From NCBI RefSeq assembly GCF_000814845.2, contig NZ_CP010431.2:2604001-2668000 (forward strand): a DNA stretch of 64,000 nucleotides, read 5' to 3'. Position 1 is the stretch's first letter, and each line of letters opens with the position of its first letter. The position numbers and the translations under genes were made by a program. Under the pieces are notes generated by a model. It did not search any database and was not told the DNA's origin. It was given only the letters and a program-made list of their open reading frames with translations. Origin of the DNA: Pandoraea sputorum (lineage in GTDB: Bacteria; Pseudomonadota; Gammaproteobacteria; Burkholderiales; Burkholderiaceae). Of this stretch, positions 46,526-56,000 are shown one piece after another.

Positions 46526-48280
46526 ATGGCGCAATACAAAACACCAGGCGTATACGTAGTCGAGCAAAACGCGTTTCCCAATTCCGTGGTCGAAGTCGCC
46601 ACGGCCGTGCCTGCCTTCATCGGCTACACGCAGTTCGCCGATAACAAAGGCACGCCACTGGCCGGTACGCCGTGGCGTATCAGCTCGATGGCCGAATTCC
46701 TGATGTACTTCGGTGGCCCGCCGCCGACGACTTACTCGCTCGACGCGGTGGCCGCTGCGACGGCGCCGGCCAAGCCTGCCGCCGATGCTGCGGCCGGTGA
46801 TGCCGCTGCTGCGCCTGCCGGTGGCGATGCCGCTGCCACGCCGCCCGCGCGTCCCGTCGTCACCGACCTGTTCATCGGTGCACAGGGCGCGCGCAAGCCG
46901 TTCAAGTTCACGCCGCAAGGCATCGAATACCTGCTGTACTACAGCATGCTGCTCTTCTTCCAGAACGGCGGCGGCCCGTGCTACATCGTGTCGGTCGGCA
47001 CGTACGAGGGTGGCAGCGTCAGCTCCGACGACCTGATCAAGGGCATCCAGTCGCTCGTGAAGGAACAGGAGCCGACGATGGTGCTCGTGCCCGACGCGGT
47101 GCGTCTGTCGCGTCAGGACTGTGCCTCGGTGCAAAAGGAAATGCTCATGCACTGCGGTTACACCATGCGTAATCGTTTTGCGATTCTCGACGTGTTCGGC
47201 GGTGCATGGGACCGTCAGGCACCGGGCGGCGATTGCATTACCGACTTCCGCGACGATGTCGGTTCCTCCTTCCTCGACTTTGGCGCGGGCTACTACCCGT
47301 GGGTCAACACGTCGATCGTGACGGAGAAGGATCTCGACTTCACGAAGATATCCAACCTCAGTCAGCTTCAGACGCTGATCACCGCCGAACTCGATTCGGT
47401 GCTCAATCCTCCGGCGCCCGTATCACCGGCCGCACAAGCGAAGGCCGCACAGGTCAAGACTGTCCTCGCGAAGCTCACGGGCGGCGATGCGGCGAAGACG
47501 GATGCTGCACCGGCAGGCGCAGCGGATGCCGCCGCACCGGCCGCCGAGGGTGACGCAGCCGCAGCCCCCGCCAAGGCGGACGCCACGGCCGCGGCCAAGC
47601 CCACGGCCATGACGAAGGCTGCCATCGCCGATCTGCACAAGACGTTGAGTGTCATCAGCGCTGTCTACGTGCAGGTGCTTCAGGCACTTCAGAAGAAGAT
47701 CAACCTGATGCCGCCCGCCGCTGGCATGGCCGGTCTTTACACGCTCGTCGATAACACGCGAGGTGTGTGGAAGGCCCCGGCCAACATCAGCCTGAACGGC
47801 GTTGTGTCGCCGTGCGTGAACATCTCGAATGCCGATCAGGAAGACCTGAACGTGCCGACCACCGGCAAGTCCGTCAACGCCATTCGCAGCTTCATCGGCG
47901 AAGGCGTGATGGTCTGGGGCGCACGCACGCTCGACGGCAACAGTCTCGACTGGCGCTATCTGAGTGTGCGCCGCACGATGATCATGATCGAAGAGTCGCT
48001 GCGCCTCGCGTGCAAGGCCTATGTGTTCGAGCCGAACACGGCCAATACGTGGGTGACGATCAAGAGCATGGTGCGCAACTTCCTCACCAGCGTGTGGAAG
48101 CGCGGCGGTCTGGCGGGTGCGAGCCCGGACGACGCCTTCCAGGTCTTCGTGGGCCTGGGCGAGACGATGACCGGCGAGGACATTCTCGAAGGCATGCTCA
48201 AGGTGACGGTGCTGGTGGCGGTGAGCCGTCCGGCCGAATTCATCGAGCTGACGTTCCAGCAACAGATGCAGAAGTCCTGA
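46526..48280 (+). CDS. eCIS contractile sheath protein
   Basis: The product is 584 aa. GAGG lies 7 bases before the ATG. It starts YKTPGVYVVEQNAFPNSVVE, the standard sheath N-terminus, and ends in the core sheath domain (WRYLSVRRTMIMIEESLRLA, then FEPNTANTWVTIKSMVRNFL). Two low-complexity Ala/Pro/Asp-rich inserts occur, about residues 74-111 and 297-362. Only one sheath gene is present where Afp and PVC have three. It contracts to drive the tube. Confidence 0.93.
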   Translation: MAQYKTPGVYVVEQNAFPNSVVEVATAVPAFIGYTQFADNKGTPLAGTPWRISSMAEFLMYFGGPPPTTYSLDAVAAATAPAKPAADAAAGDAAAAPAGGDAAATPPARPVVTDLFIGAQGARKPFKFTPQGIEYLLYYSMLLFFQNGGGPCYIVSVGTYEGGSVSSDDLIKGIQSLVKEQEPTMVLVPDAVRLSRQDCASVQKEMLMHCGYTMRNRFAILDVFGGAWDRQAPGGDCITDFRDDVGSSFLDFGAGYYPWVNTSIVTEKDLDFTKISNLSQLQTLITAELDSVLNPPAPVSPAAQAKAAQVKTVLAKLTGGDAAKTDAAPAGAADAAAPAAEGDAAAAPAKADATAAAKPTAMTKAAIADLHKTLSVISAVYVQVLQALQKKINLMPPAAGMAGLYTLVDNTRGVWKAPANISLNGVVSPCVNISNADQEDLNVPTTGKSVNAIRSFIGEGVMVWGARTLDGNSLDWRYLSVRRTMIMIEESLRLACKAYVFEPNTANTWVTIKSMVRNFLTSVWKRGGLAGASPDDAFQVFVGLGETMTGEDILEGMLKVTVLVAVSRPAEFIELTFQQQMQKS

Positions 48281-48414
48281 GCGCGCCCGGGCGCGATCCG
48301 CTAGGCCGGACGACAGCCGCTGCGCACGCAGGAGATCGACAGATGTCGACGCGAAACGCGAAACGTGGGCACGGTCCGGCATTTTCCGCATGCAATCAAT
48401 AGACGAGGTGTGTG

Positions 48415-48873
48415 ATGGCAGACGATGGTTCGAAACAATCCACCACGGTTTGGCCCCTTCCTAAGTTCTACTTTCAGGTGAAGTGGGACTCGCAGGTCAT
48501 GTCGTTTCAGGAAGTGAGCGGCCTGGACGTGCAGTCCGAAGAAATCAAATACCGTCATGGCGATAGCCCCGAGTTCTCCGTGATCAAGATGCCGGGCATG
48601 AAGAAGTACGGCAACGTGACCATGAAGAAGGGCGTGTTCAAGTCCGATAACAAGTTCTGGGACTGGTTCAACCAGATCAAGATGAACACGATCAAGCGGG
48701 TGCCGGTGACGATCAGCCTGCTCGACGAAGCGGGCAAGCCGACGATGGTCTGGACGCTCGCGAACGCGTGGCCGACCAAAATCACGGGCACCGACCTGAA
48801 GTCCGAAGGCAACGAAGTCGCCATCGAGACCATCGAGATCGTGCACGAAGGGCTGACCATCGCCAATAGCTGA
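48415..48873 (+). CDS. eCIS inner tube protein, Afp1/Pvc1-like (gp19 family)
   Basis: The product is 152 aa from ATG 48415 (GAGG 4 bases upstream; GTG 48412 is too close). VWPLPKFYFQVKWDSQVMSF, SGLDVQSEEIKYRHGDSPEF and NEVAIETIEIVHEGLTI are the T4 gp19-like tail tube core. It stacks in hexamers to form the injection tube. Confidence 0.93.
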   Translation: MADDGSKQSTTVWPLPKFYFQVKWDSQVMSFQEVSGLDVQSEEIKYRHGDSPEFSVIKMPGMKKYGNVTMKKGVFKSDNKFWDWFNQIKMNTIKRVPVTISLLDEAGKPTMVWTLANAWPTKITGTDLKSEGNEVAIETIEIVHEGLTIANS

Positions 48874-49015
48874 CGCGTGCGTGCCGCGCTGGTGTGCCCG
48901 CCTCGCGAGCCGCCAGCGCCGGGTGCCGTCGTGCATGTCCGGGGCAAGCGCTCGATTCCGCTCGCCCCCATTTTTCACGTTGTCCTGGCCGTTCCGATTA
49001 CCACGCGTCTGCGCT

Positions 49016-49480
49016 ATGCCGTCATCTCCGTTCGATCCCTATCCGCCGTCAGCCTTTCATTTTCGCGTGATGTTCGCGTCCACCGCCGGTGCGATGGATG
49101 CTTCGTTTCGCGATGTGTCGGGTATCGCGACGGAACTCGATACGGAAGCGGTGCCCGAGGGCGGGGAGAACCGCTTTGTGCATACGCTGCCGAAGGGCGT
49201 CAAGCATCCGCATCTGGAGCTCAAGCGGGGCATCGCCTCAATGACGTCGCCCTTGGTGATGTGGTGCCGTTCGGTGTTCGAGGGCGAGTTCATCGTGCCG
49301 ATCCGGCCGCAGTCGCTGATGGTGCAGTTGCTCGATGAATTGCACCTGCCGATTCGCATCTGGACGTTCGCGAACGCTTTTCCGGTGAAGTGGGAAATCG
49401 AGAGTTTCGGTTCGACGAAAAATGAGGTGGCCATCGAGAAGATCGTACTGAGCTACACCTACTCGAACCGCATGGCGTGA
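49016..49480 (+). CDS. Second eCIS tube protein, Afp5/Pvc5-like
   Basis: The product is 154 aa; the ATG at 49016 gives MPSSPFDPYPPSAFHFRVMF. It has DASFRDVSGIATELDTEAVP and NEVAIEKIVLSYTYSNRMA, the same gp19-like fold as the preceding tube protein but diverged. In Afp-type particles the second tube protein forms the initiating ring between spike hub and the main tube. The longer upstream frame has no tube-like character and was not used. Confidence 0.9.
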   Translation: MPSSPFDPYPPSAFHFRVMFASTAGAMDASFRDVSGIATELDTEAVPEGGENRFVHTLPKGVKHPHLELKRGIASMTSPLVMWCRSVFEGEFIVPIRPQSLMVQLLDELHLPIRIWTFANAFPVKWEIESFGSTKNEVAIEKIVLSYTYSNRMA

Positions 49481-49511
49481 AGACAAGAAAACTGCAAAAG
49501 GGGATTCGCCG

Positions 49512-49706
49512 ATGCCAATCGAAATCGGTCATCTGAGCATCAAGTCGACGATCGTGCAGCGTGCGTCCGACACCGTCGGTGCACTGACGCCGCAGATCGA
49601 AGCGCCGGGCGCGTCGCGCAGCTTCGACGAACAGGCGCGAGCCGATTTGCTCGCCGAATGTCGCTCGCTGGTGCTGGATCTGCTCGAACGGGCGAAGGAG
49701 CGTTAA
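49512..49706 (+). CDS. DUF5908 protein, Afp6/Pvc6-like
   Basis: The product is 64 aa. AGGGG precedes the ATG by about 8 bases. It begins MPIEIGHLSIKSTIVQR, the usual DUF5908 start, and ends in a helix LVLDLLERAKER. Its position between the tube and LysM genes is the standard eCIS order. Its structural role is not well known. Confidence 0.85.
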   Translation: MPIEIGHLSIKSTIVQRASDTVGALTPQIEAPGASRSFDEQARADLLAECRSLVLDLLERAKER

Positions 49707-49709
49707 GCC

Positions 49710-50393
49710 GTGGCGACCAGTCTCACCCGTCGCAAGTTCAGCATTGCGCCGTGCACGGTGTCGAGCGGCCAGATTGCCGTGGACAACAGCCGCACGCCGT
49801 TCGAAGCGCTGATCAACCCGGTCGGCTACAAGCGCAAGCTGAGCATCGAGTACAACAAGAAGCAGACGCTCGGGCAGCCGAGCGCGACGCCGCGCTTTAG
49901 CGCCGTGCGGCCCGAGACCATCAGCATCGACAATCTCGTGCTGGATGGGACCGGCGTGGTGGATGGTACCGACTCGCGCAGCGTAAAGGACATGATCGAC
50001 GCCATGCTGGCGGTGATCTACAAGTACGACGGCAAGAAACACGAGCCGAACTACGTGCGTTTGTTGTGGGGCACGTTCATTTTCTTTGGGCGTGTCGAGT
50101 CCATCGGGCTCGACTACACGATGTTCAAGCCCACCGGCGAGCCGCTGCGCGCCCGCGTGTCGCTGGGCATCGTCGGCTGGGTGAGCGCGACGGAGAGTTC
50201 GCTGCGTGCGAATCTCAGCTCGCCGGACCTGAGTCACCTCGTGGAAGTCACGGCGGGCGACACGCTGCCGCTGCTTTGCAACCGAATCTACAACGATCCC
50301 TCGTATTACCGCGAAGTGGCGCGTATCAACAATCTGACCGGTTTCCGAAATCTGGAGCCGGGCATGATGCTGCGCTTCCCGCCACTGGTCTGA
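49710..50393 (+). CDS. LysM-containing hub/adapter protein, Afp7/Pvc7-like
   Basis: The product is 227 aa from GTG 49710. The N-terminal domain has ALINPVGYKRKLSIEYNKKQ and VRLLWGTFIFFGRVESIGLD. The C-terminal LysM domain (about 175-227) is SHLVEVTAGDTLPLLCNRIY then EPGMMLRFPPLV. In eCIS it joins the spike hub to the tube. It is 3 bases after the DUF5908 stop. Confidence 0.92.
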   Translation: MATSLTRRKFSIAPCTVSSGQIAVDNSRTPFEALINPVGYKRKLSIEYNKKQTLGQPSATPRFSAVRPETISIDNLVLDGTGVVDGTDSRSVKDMIDAMLAVIYKYDGKKHEPNYVRLLWGTFIFFGRVESIGLDYTMFKPTGEPLRARVSLGIVGWVSATESSLRANLSSPDLSHLVEVTAGDTLPLLCNRIYNDPSYYREVARINNLTGFRNLEPGMMLRFPPLV

Positions 50394-50397
50394 CGCT

Positions 50398-52188
50398 ATG
50401 GCCGACTCTCCCGCACTCAATTCCAGCGGCGTGCTCAAGCTAACGATCACCAGCAACGGTGCGTCCCTCGCCGACACGATCCGCGTGATTTCGGTCGATA
50501 TCGAACGCGCCGTCGGGCGTATATGTCAGGCGCGCATCGAGATCCTCGACGGTGATATGCCCGACAACGACTTTCCAGTCAGTGACCTGGACACGTTCGC
50601 GCCCGGCGCGGCCATCGTGATCAGCGCTGGCTATGGATCGAGCGCTACACAGATTTTCGACGGCGTTTTGATTCGCCACAGCATCCGGATCACCGGCGGT
50701 AACGAAGCACGGCTCGTGCTGGAATGCCGTCACAAGGCTGTAAAGATGACGATTGGCAGCTACAACGCCAACTACATCGACATGAAAGACAGCGACATCA
50801 TCAGCCAGTTGATCGGCAAAGCAGGTGCGACGTCCGATGTCGCCGCGACGACCACCCAGCATAAGGAAATCGTGCAGTTCTACAGCACGGACTGGGACTT
50901 CATGCTGCTGCGGGCGGAGGCGAACGGTGCACTGGTCATTGCCGACGACGACGGCAAGATCACGGTGAAAGCGCCGCAGACCAGCGCAGCCGCCGTGTTG
51001 AAAGTGACCTACGGCATGGACCTCATGTCGTTCTCGGCCGACATCGATGCGCGCACGCAGTTGCAGAGCGTCGTGGCCGCTGCGTGGGATCCGTCCACTC
51101 AGGCGATGGTCCAGCAAACGGCGGGGGCTACGTCGCTCTACGAGCAAGGCAACCTGAGCGCATCGACACTGGCGAGCGTCGCGGGGCCAGCCACGTTCCG
51201 TCTGCAATCGACGGTGCCGGTGCCGTCCGACGATCTCAAGTCCTGGAGCGACGCGACGCAAATGCGTGCCGCACTCGCCCGCATTCGCGGACACATGTCG
51301 TTTCAGGGCAGCGCATTGGCCAAACCGGGGACGATGATCGAAGTTGAGGGCGTCGGCAAACGCTTCAGCGGCAGCGTGTTCGTGAGCGCCGTGCAACATC
51401 GCATTGCCGACGGCAACTGGATCTCCGAGGTGGACTTCGGCATGTCGCCGGAGCGGTTCTCCGAGCGCCGGGGCGCGGGCGATGTCATGGCGTCGGGCCT
51501 TGTGCCGGGTGTCGGCGGCTTGCAGATTGGCGTCGTCACGAAGCTCGACGCCGACCCCGAGAACCAGTACCGGATTCAGGTTGCGGTGCAGGTGCTGCAG
51601 GCGGAGACGGTCGGCGTCTGGGCACGGCTCGCGAGCTTCTACGGTTCGTCGGGCGTCGGCGCGTTTTTCATCCCCGAGATCGGTGACGAAGTGATTCTGG
51701 GATATCTCAACGGCGACCCGTCCTATCCCGTGGTGCTCGGCAGCGTCTACAGCAGTCAGCACAAGATGCCTTACGCGCTGAGCGCCGAGAACTTCACCAA
51801 AGCGCTCTGGACGAAGGGGCTGCTCAAGGTCATCTTCGACGACGACAAGAAGGTCATCACGCTCATCACGCCGCAGAAGAACACGATCGAGATGAGCGAC
51901 GACGCCAAGTCGATCTGCCTGACCGATCAGAACGACAACAAGATCCAGATGACGCCGGACGGCATTACGCTCGACAGCCCCAAAGACATCGTCATCAACG
52001 CGAAGGGCAAGGTGAGCATCAGCGCGGTGGGGAATATCGAGCAGACCGCGCAGGCCGATCTCAAAAGTCAGGCGCTCAACATCACCAGCACCGCGAACGT
52101 CGGCTTCACGGCCAAGGGATCGGCCACGGCCGAGCTCTCGGCCAGCGGACAGACGACCGTCAAGGGCGCGCTGGTAATGATCAACTGA
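50398..52188 (+). CDS. VgrG/gp5-like spike, Afp8/Pvc8-like
   Basis: The product is 596 aa. The gp27-like N-terminal region (IEILDGDMPDNDFPVSDLDT, QIFDGVLIRHSIRITGGNEA) is followed by the gp5 OB-fold (YRIQVAVQVLQAETVGVWAR, FFIPEIGDEVILGYLNGDPS) and a beta-helix tail with repeated KxxIxMxxDxIxL. No extra C-terminal effector domain is present. It forms the trimeric spike of the needle. It starts 4 bases after the LysM gene stop. Confidence 0.94.
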   Translation: MADSPALNSSGVLKLTITSNGASLADTIRVISVDIERAVGRICQARIEILDGDMPDNDFPVSDLDTFAPGAAIVISAGYGSSATQIFDGVLIRHSIRITGGNEARLVLECRHKAVKMTIGSYNANYIDMKDSDIISQLIGKAGATSDVAATTTQHKEIVQFYSTDWDFMLLRAEANGALVIADDDGKITVKAPQTSAAAVLKVTYGMDLMSFSADIDARTQLQSVVAAAWDPSTQAMVQQTAGATSLYEQGNLSASTLASVAGPATFRLQSTVPVPSDDLKSWSDATQMRAALARIRGHMSFQGSALAKPGTMIEVEGVGKRFSGSVFVSAVQHRIADGNWISEVDFGMSPERFSERRGAGDVMASGLVPGVGGLQIGVVTKLDADPENQYRIQVAVQVLQAETVGVWARLASFYGSSGVGAFFIPEIGDEVILGYLNGDPSYPVVLGSVYSSQHKMPYALSAENFTKALWTKGLLKVIFDDDKKVITLITPQKNTIEMSDDAKSICLTDQNDNKIQMTPDGITLDSPKDIVINAKGKVSISAVGNIEQTAQADLKSQALNITSTANVGFTAKGSATAELSASGQTTVKGALVMIN

Positions 52189-52231
52189 CGCGCAAGCCAC
52201 GCGTTGGGAAAACGACAGAGGAGACAACGAT

Positions 52232-52534
52232 ATGCCGATGGCCGCCAGATTGACCGACATGCATACCTGCCCGATGCAGACACCCGCCGTGCCTGCGCCG
52301 ATCCCGCATGTCGGCGGTCCGATCATCGGTCCGTGCGTGCCCACGGTGCTGGTCGGCAAGTTGCCTGCCGCCGTGGTCACGGACAACTGCGTCTGCGTGG
52401 GTCCGCCGGACAGCATCGTCATGGGCTCGACGACGGTGATGATCGGGGGGAAACCCGCGGCCCGGGTGGGGGACACTTGCGCGCACGGCGGCGCGATCGT
52501 ATTGGGATGTCCGACCGTAATGATCGGCGGCTAG
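52232..52534 (+). CDS. PAAR-like spike tip, Afp10/Pvc10-like
   Basis: The product is 100 aa. GAGGAG is 8 bases before the ATG. MPMAARLTDMHTCPM, CVGPPDSIVMGSTTVMIGGK and ARVGDTCAHGGAIV are typical PAAR/DUF4150-like repeats with His/Cys metal ligands. It caps the spike. It precedes the gp25 gene here, whereas Afp9 precedes Afp10 in the Serratia order. Confidence 0.92.
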   Translation: MPMAARLTDMHTCPMQTPAVPAPIPHVGGPIIGPCVPTVLVGKLPAAVVTDNCVCVGPPDSIVMGSTTVMIGGKPAARVGDTCAHGGAIVLGCPTVMIGG

Positions 52535-52549
52535 ACGCAGGAGGCACGT

Positions 52550-52993
52550 TTGAGCACAGATAAATCGTTTCTCGGGACCGGCTGGGCGTTTCCGCCGCGC
52601 TTCGGCGACAGCGCCGACATTGGCCGCACGCAGATGGTCGAAGCCGAGGCGGATATTCGTGAGAGCCTCGGCATCATCCTCTCCACGGTGCCGGGCGAGC
52701 GCATCATGCAGCCCACGTTCGGCTGCGGGATCAAGGCGTACGTCTTCGAGGAAATCAGCGAGAGCGTGATGACCGAGATGCGCGACGCCATCGACCGGGC
52801 GATTCTGTTCTTCGAGCCTCGTGTCACGGTGGAGCGCATCGAGATCGACGCGTCGAACGCCATGGAAGGGCGCGTCGACGTGCTGATCGATTACACGGTG
52901 CGCGGCACGAACACCCGCAGCAACATGGTCTATCCGTTCTATTTCCTCGAAGGCACCAATGTGCCGACGGTGCAAATCGAGCCGCAGCGGTAA
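52550..52993 (+). CDS. gp25-like baseplate protein, Afp9/Pvc9-like
   Basis: The product is 147 aa from TTG 52550, with AGGAGG 5 bases upstream; the TTG start is decided by that site. LGTGWAFPPRFGDS, DIRESLGIILSTVPGERIMQ and the following PTFGCGIKAYVFEEISE are the gpW/gp25 core including the conserved EPR-type region FFEPRVTVERI. It is part of the baseplate inner ring. Confidence 0.93.
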   Translation: MSTDKSFLGTGWAFPPRFGDSADIGRTQMVEAEADIRESLGIILSTVPGERIMQPTFGCGIKAYVFEEISESVMTEMRDAIDRAILFFEPRVTVERIEIDASNAMEGRVDVLIDYTVRGTNTRSNMVYPFYFLEGTNVPTVQIEPQR

Positions 52994-53053
52994 TCCGGCC
53001 CGGTGTCCCGATAACAAGAAACGTCACGATCAGCGCAACGACAACACGAACCG

Positions 53054-56000
53054 ATGCACAACCTCATCATTCGAGATGGCACCAGTCAGGCGATGCGGGC
53101 GCTGCCCGCGTTGCAGGACGGGTATTTCCATCTCGACGAGATGACGTTTCACGAACTGCTCGATGTCGTCGTCGAATTCGCGGGGCTGGTGCGCTTTCAC
53201 AACGCCGAGGACCAGCCTGAGGGCGATTGGTCGCCATTCTTTCGCGCCGACGAAACCGTCGTCATGAGTCGAATTCTGGCGTTCGATTTGTCGCGCGAGA
53301 CGGAGCGGTTCGCGCAATGGTGGCGGGACACCCCGGAATATGACGGCGTGCGCGGCAACGGCGCAGGCGTTCGCGCGATGATCGGTGCGTCCCCGGTCCC
53401 GGAACTTGTCGTCACGCTCAACGACTGGTACGTGGCGCTCTCGCAAGCGCAGACGGACAACGGACTGGCACTGCGCACGGTGCTGCGGGCCGTCATCATG
53501 CAACTGAGTCGGCGGGCTTCGGGCGTGCCGCGCGTGATCGAATCGATGTCGCTGCGAGAGCCGCTCGATGCCGTCTGGTCCGAAGCGGAGCACTTGCCGC
53601 ATTCGCCGATGGCGACCGCAGCCACGCATGAACCGGACACTGTGCCGGGCAAAGCCGATGTGCGCGCAGATTTTCACGCGTACATGAAGGCCATCGAGAT
53701 GGTGCGAAAAGAGGCGTTGGCCCGCTTGCCTGCGTCGCTCCAGAGCGGTAATCACGATCCGGCCATCGGCTTGCTGATTGCGTTCGTCAAACAGTTCGAG
53801 AAGCTCCAGAACAAGCTCAACGGGTACACGCAGAAGTTCATCGATTTCTACTACGAACGCATGCTGGGCAGTGCGCCGCGCGGCGTGGTACCCGATCGGA
53901 CGTGGCTGGTGTTGCGTCGCAATCCCGATGCCAGAGATGTCGTGGTCCCCGCAGGGACGGCATTCCCCGCCGGGGTCGACGCACACGGTCACGACATCGT
54001 CTACGAATCGGAAGACGAACTGCGCGTGAGCGGTGCACGCGTGACTCGCGTGCAGACGCTTTATCTCGACCACAACGGCTACAGCATGCCGGAGAACCTG
54101 CTGCCGGAGGATCCGGACAACGGTGCGACCGGTCGCAAGTGGCCCACGGCGGCGTGGTTCGAAGACGTGCCATGCGGGCCACCCGGCGTGGAACATCCGC
54201 AAGCCTGGCCGGTGCTCGGCGCGCCGAAGCCCGGTGCGGGTATCACCCCGCATAGTGCCGCGCGGATCGGCTTTGCGCTGGCCAGCAAAGTGCTGTTGCT
54301 CAAGGAAGGCGAGCGCGCCATCCGGCTGACGATTACGTTCGCCGATGAGCGGTTAGTCACGCAACTCGGACACATCGCCGACGCCGTATTCAATACGCCA
54401 GTCGAAGGCGCTGCCCCGAGCGTTGACGACGGCGAGCACGGGCGAGAAACGGCGAGCGAAAGCCATCTGCGCCGTCAAGACTTGTACCTCAAGATCCTGC
54501 GCAGCCTGTTCTCCGTCTCGCTCACAGGAGAGAAGGGCTGGATCGACATTGCGGGCTACGTACCGGGACTGCTGGGCAACCAGATGACGCTCAGCTTCGT
54601 GCTCGCACCGGAGGCGCCGTCGGTGGTGCGATATTCGACGGCGCTGCATGGTGAAAATTTCGACGTCGACACGCCGCTCGTGCGCTGCGTCATCAATCCA
54701 GGCGCGTATCTGTTCCCGTACGGCTTGCTGCGCAATCTGCCTGTGACCGGTGCGCAAATCGATGTCGACGCGCATGGCTGTCGCGACCTGGTGCTTTATA
54801 ACAACATCGGGCAGCTCAGCGCGGCAACACCTTTTGCACCTTTCGGGCCGCTGCCGCGACTGGGTAGCTATCTGGTGGCGGGCAGCACGGAAATGGCGGC
54901 GAAGCGCATCACACGGTTCAGTCTTCGCATCGAATGGGCGGACCTGCCGCGCGTGACCGGCGGCTTCGGCACGTGGTACGACGGCTACGACGTGCGTCTC
55001 ACAAACGAAGACTACGTGGCGTCGGTCGAGGTGCTGGCCAAGGGCGGATGGTTGCCAGTCGGGGACGCACCGCGCCCCGTCGTGCCGCTCTTTCACACGC
55101 GGGTCACGCCCGGCAAGGGCGAGCGCATCGACAACGCTATCGTGTGGGAGGTGGGCTCGCTCGCGCATCTCTTCGAGCCGGACGAAGGTGTCTGCCCCGC
55201 GCATCCGCTCACATGGGGGCCGGGGGCGAAGAACGGATTCTTCAAGTTCACGTTTGCCGCACCCGCCTTCGCTTTCGGGCACGAGGCCTACCCGCAGGTG
55301 CTGTCGTCGACGATGCTCGCCAACTCACGCAAGCGTATGTGGCGCCGACAGCGCCCGATGCCGCGTGCCCCATACACGCCCATCGTCAACACCCTCTCGT
55401 TCGATTACAGCGCGACCGGTGCGATCAGCGTCGACCGGATTGCGAATCGGGACGAAGACGGCCGCTTCCTGCATCTGTTCCCGTCCGGCTGGGAATCGCT
55501 CGACATGACAAGCTATCCCGCCCCCGAACTGCTCCCACGCTTCGAAGATGCAGGCAACCTGTACATCGGCATCGATGCGAACGACCTCGGTGACACGTTG
55601 ACGTTGCTGTTCCAGCTTCGCGAAGACTCCCGGCCGGTGAGGGTGGACGATGATGTCGATGAAGTACGCCCAGCGGGTTTGCGCTGGAGCTACCTCAGCA
55701 ACAACGTCTGGAAGCCGCTCGCGCTTCGCGACGTCCTCACGGACGGCACGCACAAGCTCATGACGTCGGGAATCGTGACGTTGCGGGTGCCGGACGATAT
55801 CGGCAATCGCAATACCGTCATGCCCGACGGGCTGTACTGGCTTCGCGTGAGCGCCAATCGCGATATGGAGAAGTATTGCAGCCTCTACGCAGTGCACGCG
55901 CAAGCCGTGCAGGTCCGGCGCGGGGCAGACGTACCGCCGGACCTGCCGATGGTCCTGCCAGCGGGCACCATTGCGCGCAGTCGGCGTCCGTTGCCTGGCA

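Noticed and set aside
50440..52476. 678-codon open frame antisense to the VgrG-like spike gene
   Set aside because: Same shadow effect; no domains, and the sense strand has clear gp5/gp27 features.
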